In this document: positions 38,082-46,748 of the stretch, piece after piece
Numbering within the stretch: the stretch's first letter is position 1
Layout: each line of letters opens with the position of its first letter
NCBI RefSeq assembly: GCF_014697025.1
Contig: NZ_JACJRC010000006.1
Span: forward strand, 1 to 64,000
DNA length: 64,000 nt
Direction: 5' to 3'
From: Alkalinema sp. FACHB-956
GTDB lineage: Bacteria > Cyanobacteriota > Cyanobacteriia > Leptolyngbyales > Leptolyngbyaceae
Made by a program: the position numbers and the translations under genes
Notes under the pieces: model-generated
Told to the model about the DNA's origin: nothing
The model's database searches: none
The model's input: the letters and a program-made list of their open reading frames with translations, nothing else

Positions 38082-38930
38082 TTAACGATTGGACTTGCTG
38101 AAAGTACCCATTTCCGCCAAACCGACCCAGCCCACGATCGTATAAGCGATCGCAAACAGTAGGCTGTTTAACGCCATGCGGATCCGGGTCTTCGTAACAT
38201 CTGTATTGGTTTGATCGGTCAGTTTTTTAGATTGGTCTTCTGCTTTTTTCCGATTTTCTCGGATCCGCATTAATTCCTTATCTTTAAAGTCCTTAGCCAT
38301 ATTATTGAGGTGATTGGGATCCGATTTGAGCTTTTCTAGATCCTGCTGAGCTTTTTTAGCCTGCTCTAGTTGATCCCCTTTCAGTTGCCCACTGTTCACA
38401 GCGTCGGTCAGGGCTTTGAGTTCTTGATCTAACTTGGCTTTGTCCTTGACTTGTTCCTGTAACTGGGCTAGACGTTGCGGAATCTGAGCCTCTAGAATCT
38501 TTTCTTCCTGTTCGGTCTGGGCAACGATGCGATCGCGCTCTTCAGAAATGGTTTTGAGGCGGTTGGTCACTAAGTCACCGCTGTTAAGGAAATAAGCAGG
38601 GCTGGAAAAGAGAAAGCCGAGACCAAAGAGGCAGGAGAGCGCGATCGCCCAAAACCGTCCAGTCACGAAGGGCGATTTGCCTTGGGGGGCGAGGGTCCCA
38701 CTTTCTAGAAAGTAAGACACATAAAGCAGAACCAAACCAATCAAAGGGACAAACCCTCGATCGATCGATTGGCTAACGGTGGTGATCACCCACTCCTTGC
38801 TGGATGCCTGGAAGGGAATCAGAAGTGAAAGATAATCTACAAGTGCAGATAACAGAATGACTGATCCGGCAACTTTGAGAATAAAGGGGGCTGAGAGGGC
38901 GGAGGTTGCTGATTTCATCGAATTACTCAA
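38082..38930 (-). CDS. HpsJ-like membrane protein with coiled coil
   Basis: The 282-aa protein has hydrophobic segments near residues 15-38, 60-80 and 90-115, then a long charged coiled coil (about 125-235) with heptad Leu/Ile and many Lys/Glu. A final membrane segment sits near residues 250-270 (LLFAIAYTIVGWVGLAEMG). This topology and the C-terminal helix resemble HpsJ, a hormogonium polysaccharide protein of cyanobacteria, and its cyanoexosortase-associated relatives. I am moderately sure of that link. The GT2 gene lies downstream on the same strand, consistent with extracellular polysaccharide work. Confidence 0.6.
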   Translation of the reverse strand: MSNSMKSATSALSAPFILKVAGSVILLSALVDYLSLLIPFQASSKEWVITTVSQSIDRGFVPLIGLVLLYVSYFLESGTLAPQGKSPFVTGRFWAIALSCLFGLGFLFSSPAYFLNSGDLVTNRLKTISEERDRIVAQTEQEEKILEAQIPQRLAQLQEQVKDKAKLDQELKALTDAVNSGQLKGDQLEQAKKAQQDLEKLKSDPNHLNNMAKDFKDKELMRIRENRKKAEDQSKKLTDQTNTDVTKTRIRMALNSLLFAIAYTIVGWVGLAEMGTFSKSNR

Positions 38931-39408
38931 ATTGAATATAATTTCGGCACCTTAAACGGTTTGAATCTAAGAGAGGATACCCCAAATTCTTTGTGTTACC
39001 GACGATTATTTCAGAATCCCGGTAGAAAGTTTTTGGTCGCAGCTTGATTGGTACGTTTAAACTATTCGTAGAAATACGGAATTGATTTCGGGGATCGATC
39101 GGGATTAGGCGGTTTAGGCTACATTACAGTCACCGCTCGTCATGATCGCGGTCAGCCCATGCATTCACTGTAAGAACCATACACTCTTATTGTTGCCAGT
39201 CGTCAGCCAAACCGTCTGCCAGCCGCTGGTTCATGGGCAAAATCCGTCGATCGATGACAGTCCAGTTCATCTATCCTCGATAAAATAAAAACGCCCATTG
39301 TTCCCTATTGATCAACCGTTTAACGTCCGCTGTTCAACGTTTCTAGTTCAACGTTTCTAGTTCAACATTTAAGTTCAACGCTCACGTTCTCCGTAACCTT
39401 GACGACCT
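38931..39408. repeat. Divergent gap with 14-bp tandem repeat
   Basis: No gene is supported. GTTCAACGTTTCTA occurs exactly at 39332-39345 and 39346-39359, with decayed copies at 39360-39372 and from 39373, just before the next start codon. Confidence 0.65.
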
Positions 39409-40767
39409 ATGTCTGGAAATCGCTTTCTGCTCTCTTCCGTGGCCTTTGGCATCAGTTTTGGTGTCAGCTTGGTTTTTAGCAAGGGCGATTGGGGTAAAGC
39501 ATTGGGAACGGGGTGTTTGACCTTTTTGGGTAGCCAAGTGGGCGCGATCGTCGCCTCGCGCCAAGCAGAAGATGCGCTGACCTGGCGGATTGATGAACTC
39601 AAAGGCCACATCCGAGCCCTACAACGTAAACGATCGGAAGCCTATATTGACCTACTGGATGTGATTGAAGAACACGATCGCATCATCGCCAACATTAATT
39701 CCCTGCAATCCCAGACCAAGCAGATGAAGGCGCAAAATGCGGTCAGTCATCGATCGAACCAGCCTTTTCCCAGTTGGGATCTCTCAGTCCCCACCCAACG
39801 CCGCACCACCGCAGAAATTCAAGACTTAGACAGCAAGATTAAGGAACTGGAGCAGGAAGAAGCGGCGGTCAATGAATCCTTGACGACTACCCTAGCTGCC
39901 AAGCAACGGGCTGAACTGAGTCTCACCACCACCCAGGCGGAGCTCAAACAAGTTCAACAAAAAGTTGCCGAGCAGCAGAAACACCAAATGCGGCTGCAAC
40001 AAGATATTCAACACCTCCAAACCACGAAGCACCAGTTAGAGCAGGAATTAAGCCAGTTACAAGAACAAGTCGCCACCCTAGAACAGTACCGCAGTGAACT
40101 CGATCGCCTCGTGGCTGCTGCCGAACCCACGCGCCAACAGGTGGAAGCAGGGGCTCAATCTCTTCAGGGGGCGATCGATCAACTGCAACAACAAATCCGC
40201 TCCCTCCATGGGGAACTGGGGCAGTTGGAAGAGCAAATCTTAGAGCGCCGGACGCAGAAGGACGATCTAGATCGGGAACTCACCAGCCTGCGCCAACAGC
40301 AACAACAGTTATCCACTTCAGCCACCGTTCTCCAGGGTGCTAATTCGGCGGCAACCCATCCCTCCTTCGCGACCGCGTGGCAGGGGTCGATCGCTCAGAA
40401 TGGCCATTCGTCAGGTCACTCTGTCCCCACTGATCCATCAGCCCCCATCGACCTCGATCTGAGTCAAGCTGCCCTGAGTCCAGGTTGGATCACCTTCGTT
40501 CATCAGCTGCCCCACTATGAGTTGCAGGCCCTCTGCGCGATCGCCCAGGAAGCCAATCCGGCAGGCACCCTGAAGCAAATCGCAGAATCGAATTTGACGA
40601 TGCCAGAACTGCTGATTGATGCCATCAATGAACAAGCCCTAGAAGCGATCGGGGATCTGATTCTGGAAACCACGTCCGAAACCAACACCCCCATCATTGC
40701 CCAGGAGTATCGCAGCACAGTCGCAAAAGTGGTGCAAGCCTACGAAGCAAGCCAGAAAACCGCTTAG
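39409..40767 (+). CDS. Coiled-coil protein with TerB_C-like C-terminus
   Basis: The N-terminus (residues 5-50) is weakly hydrophobic and may associate with membrane. Residues 55-310 are a very long coiled coil, rich in Gln, Leu and Glu. The last 90 residues form a separate helical domain: LPHYELQALCAIAQEANP, NLTMPELLIDAINEQALEAIGDLILET and a final helix EYRSTVAKVVQAYEA. This tail resembles the C-terminal domain of TerB-type tellurite-response proteins (TerB_C). The assignment is from recall, not a search. TerB_C proteins are known to co-occur with P-loop ATPases of the DUF2791 type, one of which lies 2.3 kb downstream. Confidence 0.6.
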   Translation: MSGNRFLLSSVAFGISFGVSLVFSKGDWGKALGTGCLTFLGSQVGAIVASRQAEDALTWRIDELKGHIRALQRKRSEAYIDLLDVIEEHDRIIANINSLQSQTKQMKAQNAVSHRSNQPFPSWDLSVPTQRRTTAEIQDLDSKIKELEQEEAAVNESLTTTLAAKQRAELSLTTTQAELKQVQQKVAEQQKHQMRLQQDIQHLQTTKHQLEQELSQLQEQVATLEQYRSELDRLVAAAEPTRQQVEAGAQSLQGAIDQLQQQIRSLHGELGQLEEQILERRTQKDDLDRELTSLRQQQQQLSTSATVLQGANSAATHPSFATAWQGSIAQNGHSSGHSVPTDPSAPIDLDLSQAALSPGWITFVHQLPHYELQALCAIAQEANPAGTLKQIAESNLTMPELLIDAINEQALEAIGDLILETTSETNTPIIAQEYRSTVAKVVQAYEASQKTA

Positions 40768-40781
40768 CAACCCGCTTAGCA
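40759..40781 (+). repeat. Tandem duplication across the TerB_C-like gene stop
   Basis: ACCGCTTAGCA (40759-40769), containing the TAG stop, is followed after 1 bp by CCCGCTTAGCA (40771-40781). Confidence 0.8.
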
Positions 40782-40808
40782 GCCCTGCTAATTCTGCCCT
40801 CTGAAATT

Positions 40809-40841
40809 GCTGATAGATTGCCGATAGATTGCTGATAGATT
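40809..40841 (-). repeat. 11-bp tandem repeat reaching the PEP-CTERM gene stop
   Basis: GCTGATAGATT, GCCGATAGATT and GCTGATAGATT lie end to end. The stop codon of the minus-strand gene (complement of 40840-40842) falls at the end of the third unit. Confidence 0.88.
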
Positions 40842-41649
40842 ACCGAGCACGACGGGACACTGTACGCCCTACCAACCAAGCCCCCACTCCTAACAATGCC
40901 AAACCCGCTCCCGATTCTGGAATTTTGCGGGGGGGCTGGGATGCTGTGCCATTAACCCGCAAAACCCAATTGCCAGAACCCGGAGCTAAAGGGGTGGGTT
41001 TGCCATAGTTGTTATTGAGGTTGACTGGATCAAAATTACTTGGCTCATTATCCCCATGGTTGGCAATCACATACCAAGAGCGGTTATCCACTGAATTAAA
41101 TGAATCGACTGTGGCAGGAAGCTGCCCCCGTAGTTGATTGCGGAACAACGCTCCCACAAAGAAATTACTACCCACAGCTAACTGAGTGGGTTGGATATCA
41201 ACCGTGGTGAACGTTAGGGTATCAGGCTGGGTGATGGTGGTTTCTGCCTGGGTCAAAATCTGTGCATCATCAGGCCGTCCATCATTGTTGGGGTCACTAT
41301 AGAGGAAAAGACTGATGGGATAGGGACGAGTCTTCCAGTCGGATAACCCGGTGTAACCCGTCCAGAGCCCCGGAGCCCCCCAGGTCAAGGAGATCGATTT
41401 GAGAAGATCTCCCCCTTGCTGCACCTGATAGGAGTTCATCCACATCCAATCTCCGACAATATTGCCCTTGTAATTTACATTTTCTGGTGTAATGCCGACG
41501 GGATAGAGATCTTCAGGCAATGTATCTCCGTCAATGTCATCAAGTCTATAGGTTACAGCGGCTTGGCTAGTGGGTGCCATGACACATCCCAAGACTCCGA
41601 TCGCTGCTAGTTTCAATACTATTGAAGATAATTTAAACCGCCTTGCCAT
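40840..41649 (-). CDS. PEP-CTERM-type secreted protein
   Basis: A signal peptide (SSIVLKLAAIGVLGCVMAPTS, cleaved near AQA-like SQA) is followed by about 200 residues of beta-rich sequence containing LFLYSDPNNDGRPDDAQ and GNWVLRVNG. The C-terminus has the tripartite sorting signal: IPESG, then the hydrophobic stretch LALLGVGAWLVG, then RTVSRRAR. This is a PES variant of PEP-CTERM, processed by exosortase in cyanobacteria. ATG at 41649 is chosen because GAGGAAAG lies just upstream; the longer frame from 41664 starts with TTG. Its ligand or role is unknown. An exosortase gene is not in the window. Confidence 0.85.
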   Translation of the reverse strand: MARRFKLSSIVLKLAAIGVLGCVMAPTSQAAVTYRLDDIDGDTLPEDLYPVGITPENVNYKGNIVGDWMWMNSYQVQQGGDLLKSISLTWGAPGLWTGYTGLSDWKTRPYPISLFLYSDPNNDGRPDDAQILTQAETTITQPDTLTFTTVDIQPTQLAVGSNFFVGALFRNQLRGQLPATVDSFNSVDNRSWYVIANHGDNEPSNFDPVNLNNNYGKPTPLAPGSGNWVLRVNGTASQPPRKIPESGAGLALLGVGAWLVGRTVSRRAR

Positions 41650-43031
41650 CTTTACTTTCCTCAAACCACTGCAAAACCCTTGTCCCTGTTTGTGTGCAAG
41701 CTTGCGAGGTGAATGGGGATGTCAGTTCAATATCTGACGTTTGATAGATTCGTATCTTCCCCTCAATGCCCTACCCTTATGAGTACCCCAATGCTACGAA
41801 ATATCTCTATACAAAGATTTTTGGAGCCCTGTGGGTGGTAACCAGCCCCAGTCGGTGTAGCCAGTGACTGAAAATTCCCTTTGGGTAAAACTGCACTACG
41901 TTAGAACTGCTTGTATTAGAAGGACGCGGATAGAAGGACGCAATTAGAACTAATCTGCTAGAACAACCCTTGAGTGAACACTCCCCATGGTCGGATCGCT
42001 ATGGCCAAGTCGCTCTCCTTCAGAAGGTTCCCAAAATTGCTTGGGCTAACTGAGCTCTTTGCAGACTTACCGCAGATTTCTACAACTAACGATTCTGACA
42101 GCTAGATTTTTGCACCACAAATATTCACTGATTGCGATCACTCAAGCGGAAACAAGGAACGGCCCTAGACTGTTGTGTCCCTGCGTAAACATCCTTGCCA
42201 GCAACGTACTGAGACGCAGCAGCCAAGATTCAACGATGGCACCCTAAATGGTCTGAACAATGTTCAATTAAGTATTTAAATAACTTTGGGAAAACTTATA
42301 GATGCGTTAACGGTCAACCATCCGAACACCAACGTTAGGCATAACGGACTTTGCCTCACAGTCAGCAATCAGACTCACCGTCAATCACCAACAGGGCAGA
42401 GAGAACCAACAATCAACAGGGGAAATGAACCAAAATCAACATAACGAACCATCCTAAATGCAGAAGTCAGTGATGACTTTTCCTGCAATTGACTGACTCA
42501 TTATTGATCCAGTGTAGTAATACGTATATTTCATATTACGTATATTCGCTTATTCTAATCGTTGCAGGGGAACATCGACATTGCCGATCGTCCCAACTTA
42601 GTCAACCAAGTTAAGGTGATTGAATTGCCCAAAACTCGCAGGAAATCCTAAATTTTCCCTTATTTATCCTCTGAACGATTAGAAAGTTGAATCGCTGCCC
42701 TCCTTCACTATTTAGACCCTCAAGTTAATTCGCTCTTTCTAAGGAATACAAAGTTTTTTCCAGAATTCCGGTGCGATTTGGCTACATTTCGATCGCAATG
42801 TTAATGCGATTTGGCCACATATCAAGATCCATTGATTAGGGCCTCTCCTAAGGGGTCTTACTGATATCTTCTTGCCGATGTCTTCTTACTGATATCTTCC
42901 TGCTGATGTCTTCTTGCCCCCTGCTCAACGAAGAATTTGCCAAATTCTCTGGGGAAAGCCATGCTGAAAGGAAAAAATTTGTGTAGACTGAACCTCTCAG
43001 ATGCCTAACTCCCCCTAGCTTGAGGTGTGCA
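41650..43031. other. 1.4-kb gene-poor region upstream of the BrxD-like gene
   Basis: I find no convincing gene. The region is AT-richer than its surroundings. Features seen: an ACGTATATT pair near 42521-42548; two copies of GCGATTTGG(C/T)(C/T)ACAT near 42772-42825; and the four-unit repeat at 42858-42913. Frames such as 42059-42247 start on TTG and have no family resemblance. It could be a degraded gene or carry an RNA; nothing shows either. Confidence 0.55.
42858..42913 (+). repeat. Four 14-bp tandem units
   Basis: TTACTGATATCTTC, TTGCCGATGTCTTC, TTACTGATATCTTC and CTGCTGATGTCTTC alternate two variants, as though a 28-bp unit had itself been duplicated. Confidence 0.93.
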
Positions 43032-44414
43032 ATGACGCAAACCAAACTCCCAAAACGCATTTCGACGGCCTTAGTCAATGCTTTGGGATCGGGCGTAGTC
43101 CCTCGTCTTGGGGTGGAACACATTGCTGTGGGACGCGATCGGGAGTTGGCCACCCTCAGCCATGACCTCAGCAACATCGAGGCTGGTGGGGCTAGTTTTC
43201 GTTTTGTAATTGGGCGGTACGGCGCGGGTAAAAGCTTTTTGCTGCAATTGCTGCGATCGCAAGCCCTGGAACAAGGGTTTGTGGTTGCCGATGCGGACAT
43301 TACCCCTGAACGGCGGTTGGCCGGGGCAGGGGGCGCGAGTCTGGCCACCTACCGCGAATTACTACACCACCTCTCTACCAAAAGTCGTCCCGATGGGGGC
43401 GCGCTGCAAACCATCCTAGAACGCTGGATTGCGGCGATTCAAACCCAGGTAGCGCAGGACAGCGGCAAGCGACCCAATGATGAAGGGTTTGACAGTGAGG
43501 TGGAGGCCAAGATCCGAGAGGTGACTCAGGATGTGGCGGATTTGGTGAATGGCTTTGAGTTTGCCAACGTCATCATTGCCTATTGGACGGGCTATCGCAG
43601 CGATAACGAAGCGCAGAAAGAAGCGGCCTTACGCTGGTTACGGGGGGAATTTGCCACGAAAACCGAGGCGAAATCCGCCTTGGGGGTGCGGGTGATCGTC
43701 GATGATGAAACTTGGTATGACTACATTAAGCTGTTAGCAAAATTTGTAGCGGACATTGGCTATAAAGGTTTAATTGTTCTGTTGGATGAGGCGATCCACC
43801 TAACAAAAATTACGACGACCGTTACCCGCCAGAATAACTACGATAAGTTGCTGGCCATGTTTAATGACACGATGCAGGGGCGAGTGAGCTATCTGGGAAT
43901 TATTGTCGGGGGGACACCGCAGTTTCTTGAAGATCCGCGCCGGGGACTGTATAGCGATCCCGCTTGGCAGCGACGTACTAGTCAGAATCGCTTACTGAGC
44001 CAGTCGGGCTTAACAGACGCGATCGCCCCTGTGGTGCGGCTAGAACCCTTGAGCCATGGGCAATTGCTAGAACTCTTACAGCGCTTAGCAGAAATCCATC
44101 GATCGCACTACGACTATGCCAAACCGGTTGCACCTAAGGATTTACAACAAATTTTGCAAACGATGACCGATCGGCTGGGGGCGGAGGCATTGCTGACCCC
44201 AGGGGAACTCGTACGCGATGTGATCGGCGTGTTAAACGTGCTGCACCAGAATCCCAACCTCTCGGTGAGTCAGCTGTTGCAAACCACTAGGAATCAACCC
44301 GAACGGAATGCAGCAGCCCCAACCGAGGCTGAGCCGAACTCATCGAAACCAAACTCATCGAAACCGATGGGCACGCCCATGGTTACCCCAGAATTTGCAG
44401 AGTTCACCCTGTAA
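43032..44414 (+). CDS. BrxD-like ATP-binding protein (BREX ATPase, DUF2791 type)
   Basis: The 460-aa protein matches the BrxD/DUF2791 ATPase family across its length. It begins with the family's KRISTALVNALGSGVVPR segment. Walker A is GRYGAGKSF (residues 61-69), the DADITPERRLAG and GVRVIVDDETWYDYIKLLA motifs follow, and Walker B is LIVLLDEA (247-254). The FNDTMQGR and GGTPQFLEDPRRGLYSD segments are diagnostic. BrxD is part of some BREX antiphage systems, and homologues accompany TerB_C proteins and SF2 helicases. None of the BREX core genes (methyltransferase, PglZ, BrxC) is visible here. The C-terminal tail contains a 15-bp repeat (NSSKP units). ATG at 43032 follows GAGGT. Confidence 0.85.
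   Translation: MTQTKLPKRISTALVNALGSGVVPRLGVEHIAVGRDRELATLSHDLSNIEAGGASFRFVIGRYGAGKSFLLQLLRSQALEQGFVVADADITPERRLAGAGGASLATYRELLHHLSTKSRPDGGALQTILERWIAAIQTQVAQDSGKRPNDEGFDSEVEAKIREVTQDVADLVNGFEFANVIIAYWTGYRSDNEAQKEAALRWLRGEFATKTEAKSALGVRVIVDDETWYDYIKLLAKFVADIGYKGLIVLLDEAIHLTKITTTVTRQNNYDKLLAMFNDTMQGRVSYLGIIVGGTPQFLEDPRRGLYSDPAWQRRTSQNRLLSQSGLTDAIAPVVRLEPLSHGQLLELLQRLAEIHRSHYDYAKPVAPKDLQQILQTMTDRLGAEALLTPGELVRDVIGVLNVLHQNPNLSVSQLLQTTRNQPERNAAAPTEAEPNSSKPNSSKPMGTPMVTPEFAEFTL
44336..44365 (+). repeat. 15-bp in-frame duplication in the BrxD-like tail
   Basis: GAACTCATCGAAACC and AAACTCATCGAAACC lie end to end and code for NSSKP-NSSKP. Confidence 0.9.
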
Positions 44415-44426
44415 CCCCCCTTCCTA

Positions 44427-46748
44427 TTACAGGGAAGCTCGGGGCGATCGCCCCAGCAATTGATCCACCCAACTAACGCGCCGGGGGGCTGGGATATCAC
44501 TAAACATCTGTCGAGCTTGTTGATAGAATCCCTCCGCTTGTTCCCAATTCCCCATTTGCTGGAAGGTGAGGGCCAATTGGGCATAGGCTTTGGCGAGGTC
44601 ACATTTTGCGCCGATCGCTTGCAATAGACTAATGGCTTTGAGATGGTGCTCCCATGCGAGGGTTAAGTTGCCTTGCATCCGATAAATCTGGGCGAGGCCA
44701 TGAAATCCCTTCGCTCGAATTTGAGTAAATTCCTGCTCCTCCGCATAACGAATTGTTTGCTGATAGGCTTGCAGGGCCCGATCGTACTCCCCCAAATGGC
44801 GGTAGGTATGGGCTAAAAAGAGCCAACTGTAGCCCCGTCCCATCATCGAAGCGGAACGATCGGGGGCGGTCAAGTTGATCGTCTGGAGTTGCGATCGGGC
44901 GGCCTCCGGTTGATTTTGGCAGGCATAGAGATAGGCTAAGCAACAGGCAGAATAGAGCCGATATCCTTCTGATTGCAGTTGTCCGGCCAGTTGGTAAGTC
45001 TGCCGGAATAACATAAGAGCCGTTTCAATGTGCCATAACTCCATCAAACACAGTCCTAGATTCAACAGTGAAGAGAGTTTTAAATCTTCACTACGGTTAT
45101 GTTTGGCGATGTAATGGGCGCGTTGATGAATTTCGATCGCATTGGTTAAGTCGCCAGCGATTCGATAAATGTAACCACACAGATTCAACAACAGACCCAA
45201 CCGCGTGTCATTCAGCAGGTGGGGGGCGATTCGATGAATCGCTTCAGTAATCTTTTGGACTTCACCAAAGCGATAGAACAGCCAACCTAATTGGAGTTCT
45301 TTACCCCAACGGCTAGGACGCAGGGTAATTAATACATCACAGGCTTTATCGTAATCGCTAACTTCTAAGTAATGATAATAAGCTTCGAGGATTTGCAGCG
45401 CATCTTCTACCCGATCGACATGGACAATAGAATTCAACCAAAATTCAGCTAATTTACGGTGGGTCATTTCCCAACCGGGGCGATCGTCCCGGAGCCGACT
45501 GCGGGCCTCCATCCGCATCATGGGGTGGAGCCAAAATTTGCCATTATCCCGACATTCCAAAAGCGAGCGATCGCGAAGACATTGCAAAATGGCAGGATGA
45601 CGCTGGAGGTTAGCCACATCCCATAGCAAACACTCCACTCCTTTGCGCGGAACATGGGAAATTTCCTGGTAACGATAGGCTCCCAAGCGGCAAAGTAACC
45701 GATAAGCTTCCGGAGCAATGCGGTATAAATCATCAAAATGGCGAGCCACTAGGTGCTGAAGTTCGCCACTGTGCAACAACCCCCGATTGCCATCCTGCCA
45801 AGCTTCTTCAACATCGCCCCCCAAATCCTGCTGGATCTTTGTGGCTAGGATGCGCATGGCCAAAGCATTCCCATCCCAAGTGCGCCACATTTCGACCAGG
45901 GCAGGGGTTGTGTGGGAAAGCTGCGATCGTTGAAAGTAATCCTGCCAAGCCGCCAAGGGCAACCCATCCAGGGCCAAGGCTTCAACGTCCAAGCGTTCTT
46001 CATGGAGGCGCGTCCGACTGACTAAAAACGTCACGGCATTCACCTGCGGATCGGACAGCATTTCCAACAATTGCACATAGTCCCGACAGTCCGGCACAAA
46101 GCGCGAGTCCCCATCCAAAGCCGTATCTAAATCGTCAATCAGAATACCGACAAACTGCTGGGGATCGCTTAGCCTATGCCGCAGTTGCATCAAGTTCAGC
46201 ATAAAGTCCCGCCCTGCTCTGTCCCCAAAGGTTTTGCTAAGCCAGTCCCCCACTAAACTTTTAGCGTTGGTTAAATGTTCCGGATCGGTGCCCATTTGAA
46301 AGATTAGGGTTTTAGCGAACGATCGTCGCTCCAGGTATTTCCGCACCAAACGCGTTTTGCCCAATCCGCCTTCCCCATGGATCAAAATGATTTTAGTCCC
46401 GCGATCGATGAGAGCATCCAGTTGGGTAAATTCGGGATCACGGGGAATCCAAAGGGTATCCGTTCGACAGGAATTACCGTTCCCCACACAGTACTGATGG
46501 GCATAATGGCCCAGCACCGCGCGAAAGTTTCTTTTGTTCACGGGTTGGCCTAACGTTTGCCCCAAAATTCGAAATAGCTTGGAGCCTTCTTCGCGAATGT
46601 GACTGGGACTGTACCCTAAATTCATCTCTTCGTAGGTACAATTTTCCCAAGCACAACGAAAAATATCTTGGTGTAAATTGCTCAAGGGTTCGCCGGTGGC
46701 TTGATGAAATAGCTCATTCATCAGCCTTAGCGCTTCATCACACTCCAT
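44427..46748 (-). CDS. STAND-type NTPase with C-terminal TPRs
   Basis: The 773-aa protein has three parts. Residues 1-90 are a helical N-terminal domain (EALRLMNELFHQATGEPLSN, then FRCAWENCTYEEMN) like the HTH-type domain found ahead of NTPases in cyanobacterial vWA-MoxR-associated proteins. Residues 100-400 are an NB-ARC/STAND ATPase with Walker A GEGGLGKT (125-132), Walker B ILIDDLD (202-208) and a winged-helix region. Residues 480-760 are a run of TPR-like helical pairs. STAND proteins of this plan sense a ligand with the repeats and signal by oligomerising; several are antiphage defences. It converges on the BrxD-like gene with 12 bp between stops. No catalytic effector domain is seen. 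Confidence 0.82.
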   Translation of the reverse strand: MECDEALRLMNELFHQATGEPLSNLHQDIFRCAWENCTYEEMNLGYSPSHIREEGSKLFRILGQTLGQPVNKRNFRAVLGHYAHQYCVGNGNSCRTDTLWIPRDPEFTQLDALIDRGTKIILIHGEGGLGKTRLVRKYLERRSFAKTLIFQMGTDPEHLTNAKSLVGDWLSKTFGDRAGRDFMLNLMQLRHRLSDPQQFVGILIDDLDTALDGDSRFVPDCRDYVQLLEMLSDPQVNAVTFLVSRTRLHEERLDVEALALDGLPLAAWQDYFQRSQLSHTTPALVEMWRTWDGNALAMRILATKIQQDLGGDVEEAWQDGNRGLLHSGELQHLVARHFDDLYRIAPEAYRLLCRLGAYRYQEISHVPRKGVECLLWDVANLQRHPAILQCLRDRSLLECRDNGKFWLHPMMRMEARSRLRDDRPGWEMTHRKLAEFWLNSIVHVDRVEDALQILEAYYHYLEVSDYDKACDVLITLRPSRWGKELQLGWLFYRFGEVQKITEAIHRIAPHLLNDTRLGLLLNLCGYIYRIAGDLTNAIEIHQRAHYIAKHNRSEDLKLSSLLNLGLCLMELWHIETALMLFRQTYQLAGQLQSEGYRLYSACCLAYLYACQNQPEAARSQLQTINLTAPDRSASMMGRGYSWLFLAHTYRHLGEYDRALQAYQQTIRYAEEQEFTQIRAKGFHGLAQIYRMQGNLTLAWEHHLKAISLLQAIGAKCDLAKAYAQLALTFQQMGNWEQAEGFYQQARQMFSDIPAPRRVSWVDQLLGRSPRASL

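Noticed and set aside
42059-42247. 62-codon plus-strand frame in the 1.4-kb gap
   Set aside because: Starts on TTG without a Shine-Dalgarno and shows no recognisable protein features.
42563-42652. Short open stretch reading like coding sequence (ends ELPKTRRKS)
   Set aside because: Only about 30 codons, no start codon and an in-frame stop just upstream; too little to call a pseudogene.
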